Source: Flavobacterium araucananum
Lineage (GTDB): Bacteria > Bacteroidota > Bacteroidia > Flavobacteriales > Flavobacteriaceae
Length of the DNA stretch: 64,000 nt
Direction of reading: 5' to 3'
Assembly (NCBI RefSeq): GCF_002222055.1
Contig: NZ_MUGS01000004.1
Coordinates: 62,001 to 126,000 of the forward strand
The notes under the pieces are model-generated. The model worked only from the letters and a program-made list of their open reading frames with translations. It did not search any database and was not told the DNA's origin. Below are positions 37,575-46,414 of this stretch, piece by piece. A program made the position numbers and the translations under genes. Numbering within the stretch: position 1 is the first letter of the stretch; each line of letters begins with the position of its first letter.

Positions 37575-39209
37575 ATGAAAAACAATTACAAAACAATGCC
37601 ACTAAAATGGATGGTCATTTTGGTGTTTGGTGTCTTCAATTTGTCAATGGCCCAGAAAAAAGTAATCGCTTATGTACCAAATTGGGTCGATCTGAATTCA
37701 TTTTCCACAACGATTCAGTACAGTAAATTAACGCACATTAATATTGCGTTCGAAAATCCTGATGCGAACGGATATCTGTCTTTTAACTCGGGAAATAATG
37801 CCATTATTCAGGCAGCACACAATCAAAACGTAAAAGTTTTTGTTTCCCTTGGCGGAGGTTCCATTTCTGAAGGAGGCGCGATTCGTGACAATTACTTTAA
37901 CCTTATTACAAGTGGCAACAGAACTGCTTTTATCCAGAAGATTTACGATTATGTTGTCGCCCATAATTTTGATGGTGTCGATGTAGATCTTGAAGGTCCG
38001 GCTATCAATGGTGACTACGGAGGATTTGTAATTGCGCTTGCGGCAAAATTGCATGCAAACGGTAAGCAAATTACAGCAGCATTATCAGAAGGATATGGCG
38101 GGGCCAATGTACCGGCTTCTACATTTGCAGCTTACGACTGGATCAATATCATGGCCTATGACGCAACAGGACCTTGGGCTCCGGGAACTCCGGGACAACA
38201 TTCTCCTTATAGTATGGCTGTAAATCAGTTTAATTACTGGACCGGAAGAGGATTACCGGCAAGTAAAGCCATTATTGGTCTTCCGTTTTACGGATATGGT
38301 TTTGGTGCATCTGCCAATCAGGGAATTTCTTATGCGAATATCGTAGCGCAATATCCGGGAGCAGAAAACCTGGATCAGGTAGGAAACACCATTTATTATA
38401 ACGGAATTCCAACCATTAAAGCAAAAACAACTTTTGCGGTTCAAAACGCAGGCGGAGTTATGATTTGGGAATTATCTCAGGATGCTACAGGTGCTAAATC
38501 ATTATTAACAGCCGTAAACCAGGTTATATCAGGAAGTCAGCCACCAGCAGGCGGTACTTTGATACAAGCCGAAAACTATACCTCGATGAGTGGTGTACAA
38601 ACCGAAGCTACAACAGATACTGGCGGTGGCCTTAACGTAGGTTATGCAGATACTGCTGATTGGATGGCATATTCTAACATTAATTTTCCAACTTCTGGGA
38701 CTTATGTAATCGAATATAGAGTAGCAAGTGCTGTAAATGGTGCCAGAATATCATCTGATTTAAATGCAGGAACAATCCAGTTAGGTGCGGTAAACATACC
38801 TAATACAGGAGGATGGCAAAATTGGCAAACGGTATCGCAAACGGTAAACGTAAATGCGGGAACGTATAATTTTGGAATCTATATTCAGAGTTCCGGTGTG
38901 AATATCAACTGGTTCAGAATCACAAAATCTGGAGCAGCATTAGCCGCAAAAACCGCTTCGCCGGAACCAACAGCTGAAGGTATTGCAAGTCTGAACGTGT
39001 ACCCTAACCCAACAACAGATTTATTGTTGTTTAGTACAGAAGTTTCTGGAGCAAATGTGAGCATTATTAATTCTGAAGGTGGTGCAACTGTTTCTACACA
39101 AAAAGTTAATGCTAACAGTGTTGATGTTTCAGGTTTAAAAAACGGAATCTACTTAATATTAGTAGAAAAAGACGGAATCAAAACCGTAAGACGTTTTATT
39201 AAAAAATAA
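37575..39209 (+). CDS. T9SS-secreted GH18 glycosidase with CBM6
   Basis: A 544-residue protein with a signal peptide (about 1-27). The GH18 TIM barrel (about 28-315) has the catalytic signature DGVDVDLE (about 133-140, Glu as acid), SLGGGS on strand 3, and the end-of-barrel GGVMIWELSQD. CBM6 covers about 330-455 and the T9SS sorting domain about 475-544. It hydrolyses beta-1,4-GlcNAc linkages in chitin. An endo-N-acetylglucosaminidase acting on glycoproteins is possible. The CBM6 is very like that of the two neighbours, so it probably targets the same surface, such as beta-1,3-glucan. The gene starts 180 bp after the GH64 stop. Confidence 0.9.
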   Translation: MKNNYKTMPLKWMVILVFGVFNLSMAQKKVIAYVPNWVDLNSFSTTIQYSKLTHINIAFENPDANGYLSFNSGNNAIIQAAHNQNVKVFVSLGGGSISEGGAIRDNYFNLITSGNRTAFIQKIYDYVVAHNFDGVDVDLEGPAINGDYGGFVIALAAKLHANGKQITAALSEGYGGANVPASTFAAYDWINIMAYDATGPWAPGTPGQHSPYSMAVNQFNYWTGRGLPASKAIIGLPFYGYGFGASANQGISYANIVAQYPGAENLDQVGNTIYYNGIPTIKAKTTFAVQNAGGVMIWELSQDATGAKSLLTAVNQVISGSQPPAGGTLIQAENYTSMSGVQTEATTDTGGGLNVGYADTADWMAYSNINFPTSGTYVIEYRVASAVNGARISSDLNAGTIQLGAVNIPNTGGWQNWQTVSQTVNVNAGTYNFGIYIQSSGVNINWFRITKSGAALAAKTASPEPTAEGIASLNVYPNPTTDLLLFSTEVSGANVSIINSEGGATVSTQKVNANSVDVSGLKNGIYLILVEKDGIKTVRRFIKK

Positions 39210-39217
39210 TCTTTTCT

Positions 39218-39264
39218 AAAAACACTATTTCTTCTTTTTACCAAAAGAATGAATAGTGTTTTTT
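39218..39264 (+). terminator. Terminator after the GH18 gene
   Basis: Perfect 12-bp arms AAAAACACTATT (39218-39229) and AATAGTGTTTTT (39252-39263) lie 8 bp after the stop, with a T run continuing. Confidence 0.8.
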
Positions 39265-39298
39265 ATTAATCAGAAATTAAATAATTTTAAAAAAAAAA

Positions 39299-39511
39299 TT
39301 CTCACGCAGATTGAGCAGATTTTTTTCTGTTTGCTTGTAGTTTGTCATTTCGACGGAGGAGAAATCTTCGCAAGTAGCTCTACAAAGTTTGGCGATTTTC
39401 TAGTGTGCTCCTCCCTTAGTCAGGATGACAGAAATGAGAATATAAATCGAGCCAAAGGCTCTTTACAAAAGTTCCGGAGGAACGATCCATTTTGTTGCAA
39501 CGGATTTTAAT
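39299..39511. repeat. Inverted second copy of the 29951-30121 element
   Basis: The 376-bp gap 39210-39585 has no credible gene. TCACGCAGATTGAGCAGATT (39302 onward) is one arm of the CACGCAG family. 39343-39511 is the reverse complement of 29951-30121, sharing TGTCATTTCGACGNAGGAG, GTAGCTCTACAAAG, TAAATCGAGC, GTTCCGGAGGAACGATCCAT and AACGGATTTTAATC, with a diverged middle. 39512-39585 is AT-rich leader. Confidence 0.7.
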
Positions 39512-39585
39512 CGCACGAAATAGCTTTATGCATTAAAAATAATAACCACAACATTAAAATCATAACCCCAAATCCCAAATAAAGT

Positions 39586-42462
39586 ATGAAAAATAATTAC
39601 AGCTTTCGGCTAAGTTTGCTTGCCTTTCTTGCCTGTAGCAGCTTTGCAATTGCACAGACATCATTAGGTTCGAGTAAAACATTTATGAATCATCTCAAGA
39701 AAGAATTAGTTGCAGCAACCTCAAAAAGCATAGAAAAAACAGTCTTATTACAGACAGACAATTCAAAAAACTTTAACGGAAAAATTAATTATAAAGAATC
39801 AAATACATCAAGCGAGTTTTTGATAGGAGAAATCAAAGACATTCCGGAATCTTCCTTTTATATCAAAGTAAAAGATAAATCGCTGGAAGGACATATTATC
39901 TTAAAGAAGACCAGAGAAGCTTACAAATATTATTCGGATGCACAGGGAAATGCCTTTGTTTCGAAGGTTGATATCAACACATTGGTTTGTATCGATTATA
40001 GAAATGTTCCTGAAAACACCAATAAAACCACCAGTAAAGCAGCTGCGGCAGCAATTGCTCCGGCATTATTAAACTTACAAAGTTTACCGGGTGCGGCAGG
40101 TTGTGTTTTATTGGATTTTGACGGTTATAATATGCCGGCAGGAAATCTCTGGAATAACGGGAATGCTATAAATGCAGCTCCATCCGGAATGAGCGATGCC
40201 GATGTACAGCAACATTGGGAAGTAGTCTCTGAGGATTACCGACCTTTTAATCTGAATGTTACAACAAGCGAAGCCGTTTTTAACTCTTATCCAAGAAACA
40301 GAAGAATGCGTGTGGTGGTAACTCCAACCAATACTGCAGCCCCGGGGGCGGGAGGTGTAGCATATATTGGTTCCTTCAATTGGGACAATGATGTACCGTG
40401 CTGGGTATTTATTACTTCGGGTAAATCTGGTGGAGATGCCTCTGCGCATGAAGTAGGGCATACTTTTGATCTTGGCCATGACGGACGCACCAATCCGGCA
40501 GAAGACTATTTTGTGGGTATAAACAATACTTCGTGGGCACCAATTATGGGAGCAGGGTATTACAGACCCGTTGTACAGTGGAGTAAAGGTGAGTACGATT
40601 TTGCCAATAACAAGCAAGATGATGTAGCTTCGATTGCCGGCAGTAAATTTGGTGTAGGATATCGTGGCGATGATTATGGCGATAATACAGCTTCGGCAGC
40701 CAATTTAGAGTATAATGCCAGCGGAGCGATTAATCAAAAAAACGGGATCATTTCGAGTGAAGCCGATTATGATTTCTTTACGTTTACAACAGGCGGAGGA
40801 AATGTTTCGATCAATGCCAATACCGTGGGAAGAGACGGAAATCTACACCTTTTAATCCGTTTGTATAATGCAGCCGGAGCCGAAATGGGAACTTATTGGA
40901 ACTCTGATCCTTTTGCCTTAAACGCTTCGATGAATGTAAACTTGCCTGCCGGTAAATATTTTATAGGTGTCGATGGTACGGGAGCAGGAAACGCTGGTTA
41001 TGGCGGATATTCGGCTTATGGTTCTATCGGAAGTTATTCTGTTACAGGAACGATTCCGCCCGGAGGAAATGTTAGTGCTACTACAGATGTAATTACCGTT
41101 TATAAAGATTGCAACTATACCGGATTTTCAGGAGGTTTAACCATTGGAGATTATAATATGGCACGTTTAAATTCATTGGGAGTTTTAAACGATGATATTT
41201 CGTCTCTTAAAATCACGCAGGGATTTCAGGCAATTTTATATCAGGATGATAACTTTACCGGAGCTTCGACCGTAATTAATTCTGATAATTCTTGTTTGAA
41301 TACAACCTGGAATGATAAAGTAACTTCTATTAGAATTCTGGCAAACGGAGTGACAACACTGGGAAATCAAACTTTCTTTTTGCAAAACCGAAACAGCGGA
41401 TTAAACATGGATGTCTGGAACGCCAGTTTAACCAATGGGGCCAGTATTGCACAAGGAACTCCAAATTCAGGAAACAATCAAAAATACACCTTGACACATT
41501 TGGGCGATGGATTGTATAAAATCATTGCCAATCATAGCGGGCAATCTCTAGATGTAAACGGTTTTAACAAAGCAAATGGTGTTAGTGTAGAGCAATATCC
41601 GTATAACGGAACTACCAATCAGCAGTTTGTATTGGTTGCTACTGGCGACGGATTTTATAAAATTATTGCCAGACACAGCGGTAGAGTTGTTGAGGTTGCC
41701 GGAGCAAGTACAGCCAATGGCGCCAATGTACAGCAATGGGACAATAACAACCAGACTTGCGGACAATGGAAATTGATTGCGACAACTACTGCGCAAACAT
41801 CAACTTTGATCCAGGCAGAAGATTATACTGCTATGAACGGAATCCAAACCGAAACGACAACAGATACTGGCGGAGGTTTGAATGTAGCTTATACAGATAC
41901 CGGCGATTGGCTGGCGTATAACAATATCAATTTTCCAACAACAGGTTCTTATCTGATCGAATACAGAATAGCAAGTGCTGTTGCCGGAGCCAGAATATCA
42001 TCTGATTTAAACGGTGGAACTATTATTCTGGGAAATGTAGACATCCCTAATACCGGAGGATGGCAAAATTGGCAAACTGTTACACAAACGGTAAACGTAA
42101 ATGCCGGAACTTATAGTTTTGGAATTTATATACAAACCAGTGCCGTAAATATTAACTGGATTAGAATTACCAGAATTGGTGCTGCGGCAACACTTCCTGC
42201 AACATCAGCAATTGTAGCAGATGAAACTAAGGATAATGTTGTATTAAACGTATATCCAAATCCGGTAGCCGAAACACTTTTTACGACAATAGATTTGGCA
42301 GGAGGAAATGTAAGTATTGTCGATTCTCAAACCGGAACGGTCGTTTTAGGACAAAAAATAAATGCTAATAGTGTAGATGTTTCTCAATTAAAAAGAGGTG
42401 TTTACCTGATTGTTTTTGACAAAGACGGCAAACAAACCGTGAAACGTTTTATAAAAAAATAA
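39586..42462 (+). CDS. T9SS-secreted zinc metalloprotease with lectin and CBM modules
   Basis: A 958-residue protein: signal peptide (1-24), propeptide (about 25-160), metzincin-like protease domain (about 165-365), PPC-like domain (about 375-495), beta/gamma-crystallin (about 500-592; NDDISS and NDKVTS clamps), ricin-type trefoil (about 596-735), CBM6 (about 740-865), T9SS domain (about 885-958). The zinc motif is HEVGHTFDLGHD, with His288, Glu289, His292 and His298. The usual Gly at position 295 is Asp. The lectin modules suggest a protease aimed at glycan-covered surfaces, for example mannoproteins in fungal walls. It is a tandem paralogue of 42725-45991. Confidence 0.87.
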   Translation: MKNNYSFRLSLLAFLACSSFAIAQTSLGSSKTFMNHLKKELVAATSKSIEKTVLLQTDNSKNFNGKINYKESNTSSEFLIGEIKDIPESSFYIKVKDKSLEGHIILKKTREAYKYYSDAQGNAFVSKVDINTLVCIDYRNVPENTNKTTSKAAAAAIAPALLNLQSLPGAAGCVLLDFDGYNMPAGNLWNNGNAINAAPSGMSDADVQQHWEVVSEDYRPFNLNVTTSEAVFNSYPRNRRMRVVVTPTNTAAPGAGGVAYIGSFNWDNDVPCWVFITSGKSGGDASAHEVGHTFDLGHDGRTNPAEDYFVGINNTSWAPIMGAGYYRPVVQWSKGEYDFANNKQDDVASIAGSKFGVGYRGDDYGDNTASAANLEYNASGAINQKNGIISSEADYDFFTFTTGGGNVSINANTVGRDGNLHLLIRLYNAAGAEMGTYWNSDPFALNASMNVNLPAGKYFIGVDGTGAGNAGYGGYSAYGSIGSYSVTGTIPPGGNVSATTDVITVYKDCNYTGFSGGLTIGDYNMARLNSLGVLNDDISSLKITQGFQAILYQDDNFTGASTVINSDNSCLNTTWNDKVTSIRILANGVTTLGNQTFFLQNRNSGLNMDVWNASLTNGASIAQGTPNSGNNQKYTLTHLGDGLYKIIANHSGQSLDVNGFNKANGVSVEQYPYNGTTNQQFVLVATGDGFYKIIARHSGRVVEVAGASTANGANVQQWDNNNQTCGQWKLIATTTAQTSTLIQAEDYTAMNGIQTETTTDTGGGLNVAYTDTGDWLAYNNINFPTTGSYLIEYRIASAVAGARISSDLNGGTIILGNVDIPNTGGWQNWQTVTQTVNVNAGTYSFGIYIQTSAVNINWIRITRIGAAATLPATSAIVADETKDNVVLNVYPNPVAETLFTTIDLAGGNVSIVDSQTGTVVLGQKINANSVDVSQLKRGVYLIVFDKDGKQTVKRFIKK

Positions 42463-42482
42463 CAATTTTAAAATAGCGCTGC

Positions 42483-42527
42483 AAAAAGTGTCATCTCCTG
42501 TTTTACAAGCAGGGATGACACTTTTTT
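42483..42527 (+). terminator. Terminator after the first metalloprotease gene
   Basis: AAAAAGTGTCATCTCCTG (42483-42500) pairs with CAGGGATGACACTTTTT (42510-42526), with one mismatch or bulge, and ends in a T run. Confidence 0.85.
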
Positions 42528-42646
42528 CGTAATAAAAGATTTCTCTATCAGGATTATAAATTAATTTAATTATCAATTATATGAAATAAAAGATATTTCT
42601 TTCAAAAAAAATAGAAGTATAATGTCTTTTATAAGTAAAAACTTAC

Positions 42647-42673
42647 TTTGGTATAATAAAAAACCTACATTTG
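42647..42673 (+). promoter_or_regulatory. Candidate promoter of the second metalloprotease gene
   Basis: TACATTTG (42666-42673) is an exact -7 match. TTTG (42647-42650) lies 15 nt upstream, a little short of the usual 17-23. Its presence after a strong terminator indicates that the second protease is transcribed on its own. Confidence 0.45.
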
Positions 42674-42724
42674 TATGCAGTTATCTTAACGGATTAGATA
42701 ATAATCCTCTAAAAATTAATAGAT

Positions 42725-45700
42725 ATGAAAAAAAATTACAAATTTAGGCTGAGTTTATTCTTAATTATTTGTTTTAGCAGTTTTGCAATCGCACAAACTT
42801 CTTTAGGCTCAAATAAAACATTTATGAATCATCTCAAGAAAGAATTAGTTGCGACAACTTCAAAAAGCACAGAAAAAACAATTTTACTTGAGACTGAGAA
42901 TTCGAAAAGCTTTCATGCAAAAGTAAACTACAAAGAATCAAATACATCAAGCGAATTTTTGATAGGAGAAATCAAGGACATTCCGGAATCTTCTTTTTAT
43001 ATCAAAGTAAAAGATAACGTTCTGGAAGGACATATTATTTTGAAGAAAACAAAAGAAGCTTACAAGTATTATTCAGACACACAGGGAAATGCCTTTGTAT
43101 CCAAAGTTGATATTAATACTTTGATTTGTATCGATTACAAAAACGTTTCTGAAAACACCAATAAAACGACCAGTAAAGCAACTGCGACAGCAATCGCTCC
43201 GGCATTATTAAACCTACAAAGTTTACCAGGCGCAGCAGGCTGTGTTTTATTAGATTATGATGGTTATTATATGCCGGCAGGAAATATATGGAATAACGGT
43301 AACCCCATAAATGCAGCACCATCCGGAATGAGCGATGCTGATATACAGCACAATTGGGAAATAGTATCTGAAGATTACCGACCTTTTAATCTGAATGTTA
43401 CAACAAGCGAAGCCGTTTTTAACACCTATCCAAAAAACAAAAGGATGCGTGCGGTAATAACTCCAACCAATACTGCAGGTCCGGGGGCGGGAGGTGTAGC
43501 CTATAATGGTTCCTTTAGCTGGAACGATGATGTACCTTGCTGGATATTTGTGATCTCGGGTAAAATGTGTGCAAATGCCACTGCACATGAAGTAGGGCAT
43601 ACTTTTGACCTTGCTCATGATGGTCGTACCAATCCGGCCGAAGATTATTTTTATGGTCTGCCCAATACGTCATGGGCACCCATTATGGGAGTAGGCTATT
43701 ATAATCCTGTTGTACAATGGAGTAAAGGAGAATATAATTATGCTAATAATAAGCAGGATGATTTGGCAATTATTTCAAGTTCTAAATTTGGCGTAGGATA
43801 TCGTGCAGATGATTATGGAAATAATATTGCTACTGCAGAATCTTTAGATTATAGTACCAACGGAGCAATTAACCAAAAAAATGGTGTCATTTCTAGTGAA
43901 ACTGATTCTGATTTTTTTAGTTTTAAAACTGGTGGAGGAAATGTTTCGATAAATGCTACAACAATGCCAAAGGATGGAATATTGCATCTTATGATTAAAT
44001 TATATAATTCATCAGGTGTAGAAATGGGAACGTACTGGAATCCTGATCCTTTTGCCTTAAACGCTTCTATGAATGTAAATTTGCCTGAAGGCAACTATTT
44101 TATTAGTGTCAGGGGTACAGGAGCAGGAAATGCAACATCTGGAGGATATTCGGCTTATGGTTCTCTCGGAAGTTATTCTATTACAGGAACGATTCCTCCC
44201 GGAGGTACAATTTCCCCCTCTACAGATGTAGTGACAGTTTATAAAGATCTTAATTATGGTGGGTTTTCCGGAGGATTAACCATAGGAGACTATACTATTA
44301 AACGTTTAAAATCTTTAGGGGTTTTAAACAATGATATTTCGTCGCTTAAAGTTGCTCAGGGATTTCAGGCTATTTTGTATCAGGAAGACAATTTTACAGG
44401 CGCTTCGATAGTTATTAATTCTGATACTGCAAATTTAAATGCAACCTGGAATAATCAAGTAAGTTCTATTCGAATTCTTGCCAACGGAGTTACGACTTTA
44501 GACAATAAGACCTTCTTTTTGCAAAACAGAAACAGCATACTTAATATGGTCGTACGGAATGCAAGTTTAGAAAGCGGTGCCAATATTGTTCAGGCAAATA
44601 GTAATGAAGGAAACAATCAAAAATACACGTTTACACATTTGGGTAATGGATTGTATAAAATTATTGTCAATCATAGCGGACAATCTCTGGATGTAGCCGA
44701 TTATTCTAAAGACAATGGTACCAATGTAAGACAATATCCTTACAGCGAAGAAGCCAATCAGCAATTTATTGTGGTGGCTACAGGCGATGGATTTTATAAA
44801 ATTATTGCCAGACACAGCGGAAAAGTTATAGATGTTGCCGGAGCAAGTACAGCCAGTGGTGCCAATGTAGAGCAATGGGAGAATCTCAACCAGACAAACG
44901 GACAATGGAAATTAATTCCTACAGCGGTAACACAAACTTCGACTTTAATTCAGGCAGAAGATTACACTGCTATGAGTGGAGGAATTACAACCGAAGTAAC
45001 AACAGATGTTGGCGGAGGTTTAAACATAACTAATATGGATGTTCGCGACACATTGTCGTATGACAATATTAATTTTCCAACTACTGGTACTTATCTAATA
45101 GAATACAGAGTATCGAGTCCTTACGATCTGGCTGTAATCTCTGGTTATTTAAACGATCGTACTGTTTTTTTAGGAAGTGTTTATGCACCTAATAGCGGAG
45201 GATGGCAAAATTGGCAAACTGTTAAACAAACTGTAACTGTAAATGCCGGAACCTATAAATTTGAAATCCTCAATCGAAATCAAAGTATGAACATTAACTG
45301 GATCAGGATTTCTAAAATCGAACCCAATACTACAGCTTTAATTCAGGCAGAAGATTACTCGGCTATGAGAGGAATTACAACTGAGACAACAACAGATTTT
45401 GGTGGAGGATTAAATGTCACAAATAGTAGTTCCTACAATTGGTTGGGCTATAATAAGGTCAATTTTCCAACAACTGGATCTTATCTAATAGAATACAGAG
45501 TAGCGAGTGCTGTAGATAGGGCTCAGGTATATGCAGATTTAAACTTTGGAGATTTTTTTGAAGGAGTTGATATACCCAATACCGGAGGATGGCAAAACTG
45601 GCAAACGGTATCTCAAACTGTAACTGTAAATGCCGGAACCTATAATCTTACAGTCGACATTCATAATGCAAGGGCAAATATCAACTGGATCAAAATTTCT

Positions 45701-45991
45701 AAAATTGACGATTCGGCAATTATTCCAGTAGCTTCGGCAATTATTGCACCGCAGGAGAGTAACAATGTTGTATTGACCCTATATCCAAATCCAGTTTCAG
45801 AAACACTTTTCTATACAACAGATTTAATTGGAGGAACGGTAAAAATATTTGATTCTCAAACAGGAAGATTGATTAAAAATCAAGCTATTACAAATAATAA
45901 TGTTAACGTTTCAGATTTAAGTACCGGCGTTTATGTAATTGTTTTTGAGAAAAACGGCATTCAGACAATGAGACGTTTTTTAAAGAAATAA
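42725..45991 (+). CDS. T9SS-secreted zinc metalloprotease paralogue with two CBM6 modules
   Basis: 1088 residues, colinear with the upstream protease through the propeptide, catalytic and PPC-like domains. The zinc site is HEVGHTFDLAHD (His288, Glu289, His292, His298), with the same Asp at 295. Crystallin-type domain (about 500-592; NNDISS and NNQVSS), ricin-type trefoil (about 596-735), then two CBM6-like domains (about 739-865 and 870-1000) and T9SS domain (about 1015-1088). The first CBM6 has lost the Trp of the GDWLAY motif (RDTLSY here), and many other module positions differ. This paralogue seems to have drifted in ligand specificity. It lies in tandem with its paralogue on the same strand, so duplication is the simplest origin. 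Confidence 0.87.
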   Translation: MKKNYKFRLSLFLIICFSSFAIAQTSLGSNKTFMNHLKKELVATTSKSTEKTILLETENSKSFHAKVNYKESNTSSEFLIGEIKDIPESSFYIKVKDNVLEGHIILKKTKEAYKYYSDTQGNAFVSKVDINTLICIDYKNVSENTNKTTSKATATAIAPALLNLQSLPGAAGCVLLDYDGYYMPAGNIWNNGNPINAAPSGMSDADIQHNWEIVSEDYRPFNLNVTTSEAVFNTYPKNKRMRAVITPTNTAGPGAGGVAYNGSFSWNDDVPCWIFVISGKMCANATAHEVGHTFDLAHDGRTNPAEDYFYGLPNTSWAPIMGVGYYNPVVQWSKGEYNYANNKQDDLAIISSSKFGVGYRADDYGNNIATAESLDYSTNGAINQKNGVISSETDSDFFSFKTGGGNVSINATTMPKDGILHLMIKLYNSSGVEMGTYWNPDPFALNASMNVNLPEGNYFISVRGTGAGNATSGGYSAYGSLGSYSITGTIPPGGTISPSTDVVTVYKDLNYGGFSGGLTIGDYTIKRLKSLGVLNNDISSLKVAQGFQAILYQEDNFTGASIVINSDTANLNATWNNQVSSIRILANGVTTLDNKTFFLQNRNSILNMVVRNASLESGANIVQANSNEGNNQKYTFTHLGNGLYKIIVNHSGQSLDVADYSKDNGTNVRQYPYSEEANQQFIVVATGDGFYKIIARHSGKVIDVAGASTASGANVEQWENLNQTNGQWKLIPTAVTQTSTLIQAEDYTAMSGGITTEVTTDVGGGLNITNMDVRDTLSYDNINFPTTGTYLIEYRVSSPYDLAVISGYLNDRTVFLGSVYAPNSGGWQNWQTVKQTVTVNAGTYKFEILNRNQSMNINWIRISKIEPNTTALIQAEDYSAMRGITTETTTDFGGGLNVTNSSSYNWLGYNKVNFPTTGSYLIEYRVASAVDRAQVYADLNFGDFFEGVDIPNTGGWQNWQTVSQTVTVNAGTYNLTVDIHNARANINWIKISKIDDSAIIPVASAIIAPQESNNVVLTLYPNPVSETLFYTTDLIGGTVKIFDSQTGRLIKNQAITNNNVNVSDLSTGVYVIVFEKNGIQTMRRFLKK

Positions 45992-46010
45992 AATTGTTAG
46001 TCGATTACGA

Positions 46011-46122
46011 TTAACCCGTTGGGTGTAATTAATTTTAACACATAGAAACATAGCTTTTGGATCTTTAAAAAAGGCGTTTCACTTGTTTAAAATGCACATA
46101 GCCTGGCTATGTGAAACAAATG
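46011..46122. repeat. Dispersed repeat copies after the second protease gene
   Basis: The gap 45992-46414 (423 bp) contains no gene. 46011-46046 is the inverted counterpart of 34627-34658, and 46033-46122 repeats the left half of the element at 9528-9681. A terminator follows at 46186-46228. The last 185 bp are AT-rich leader. Confidence 0.6.
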
Positions 46123-46185
46123 ATTAATAATTTATTGCATTGGTTCCTGCTTTAGCCGGAGATCAGATAAAGTTAATATTTCTGG

Positions 46186-46228
46186 GGCTTTAGTCAAAAA
46201 TAAGAGTTTGACTAAAGCCTTTTTTTTA
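46186..46228 (+). terminator. Intrinsic terminator downstream of the protease genes
   Basis: Perfect 13-bp arms GGCTTTAGTCAAA (46186-46198) and complement (46207-46219) are followed by T9. It lies 195 bp past the stop codon, beyond the repeats, so the transcript may carry a long 3' tail. Confidence 0.8.
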
Positions 46229-46414
46229 TACCTTAAAAATATCCTCCGGATAAAGCTGGAGGCAATTCAAATAAACCTTACGTTTAATATTCTGTTTTAC
46301 AATAAACATTATCATTCCGTAACAATACGATAAAGGTCCTTAAAGTTATAATTCCTAAAATTGCAAATCGTTTTAGAACGTTTCATAAAATCCCCATTTG
46401 CAAAAGTTTACCCT

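Noticed and set aside
39256..39510. 84-codon open frame before the first protease gene
   Set aside because: It falls in the inverted repeat copy and has no start context or domain.
40108..40617. 169-codon minus-strand open frame inside the protease gene
   Set aside because: A similar frame appears at the same place in the paralogue (43250-43618), as expected of a shadow of a conserved coding sequence.
30469..45991. Idea that the secreted-enzyme block is a prophage or integrative element
   Set aside because: No integrase, transposase or phage genes were found, and the codon style matches the neighbours. Only intergenic repeats flank it.
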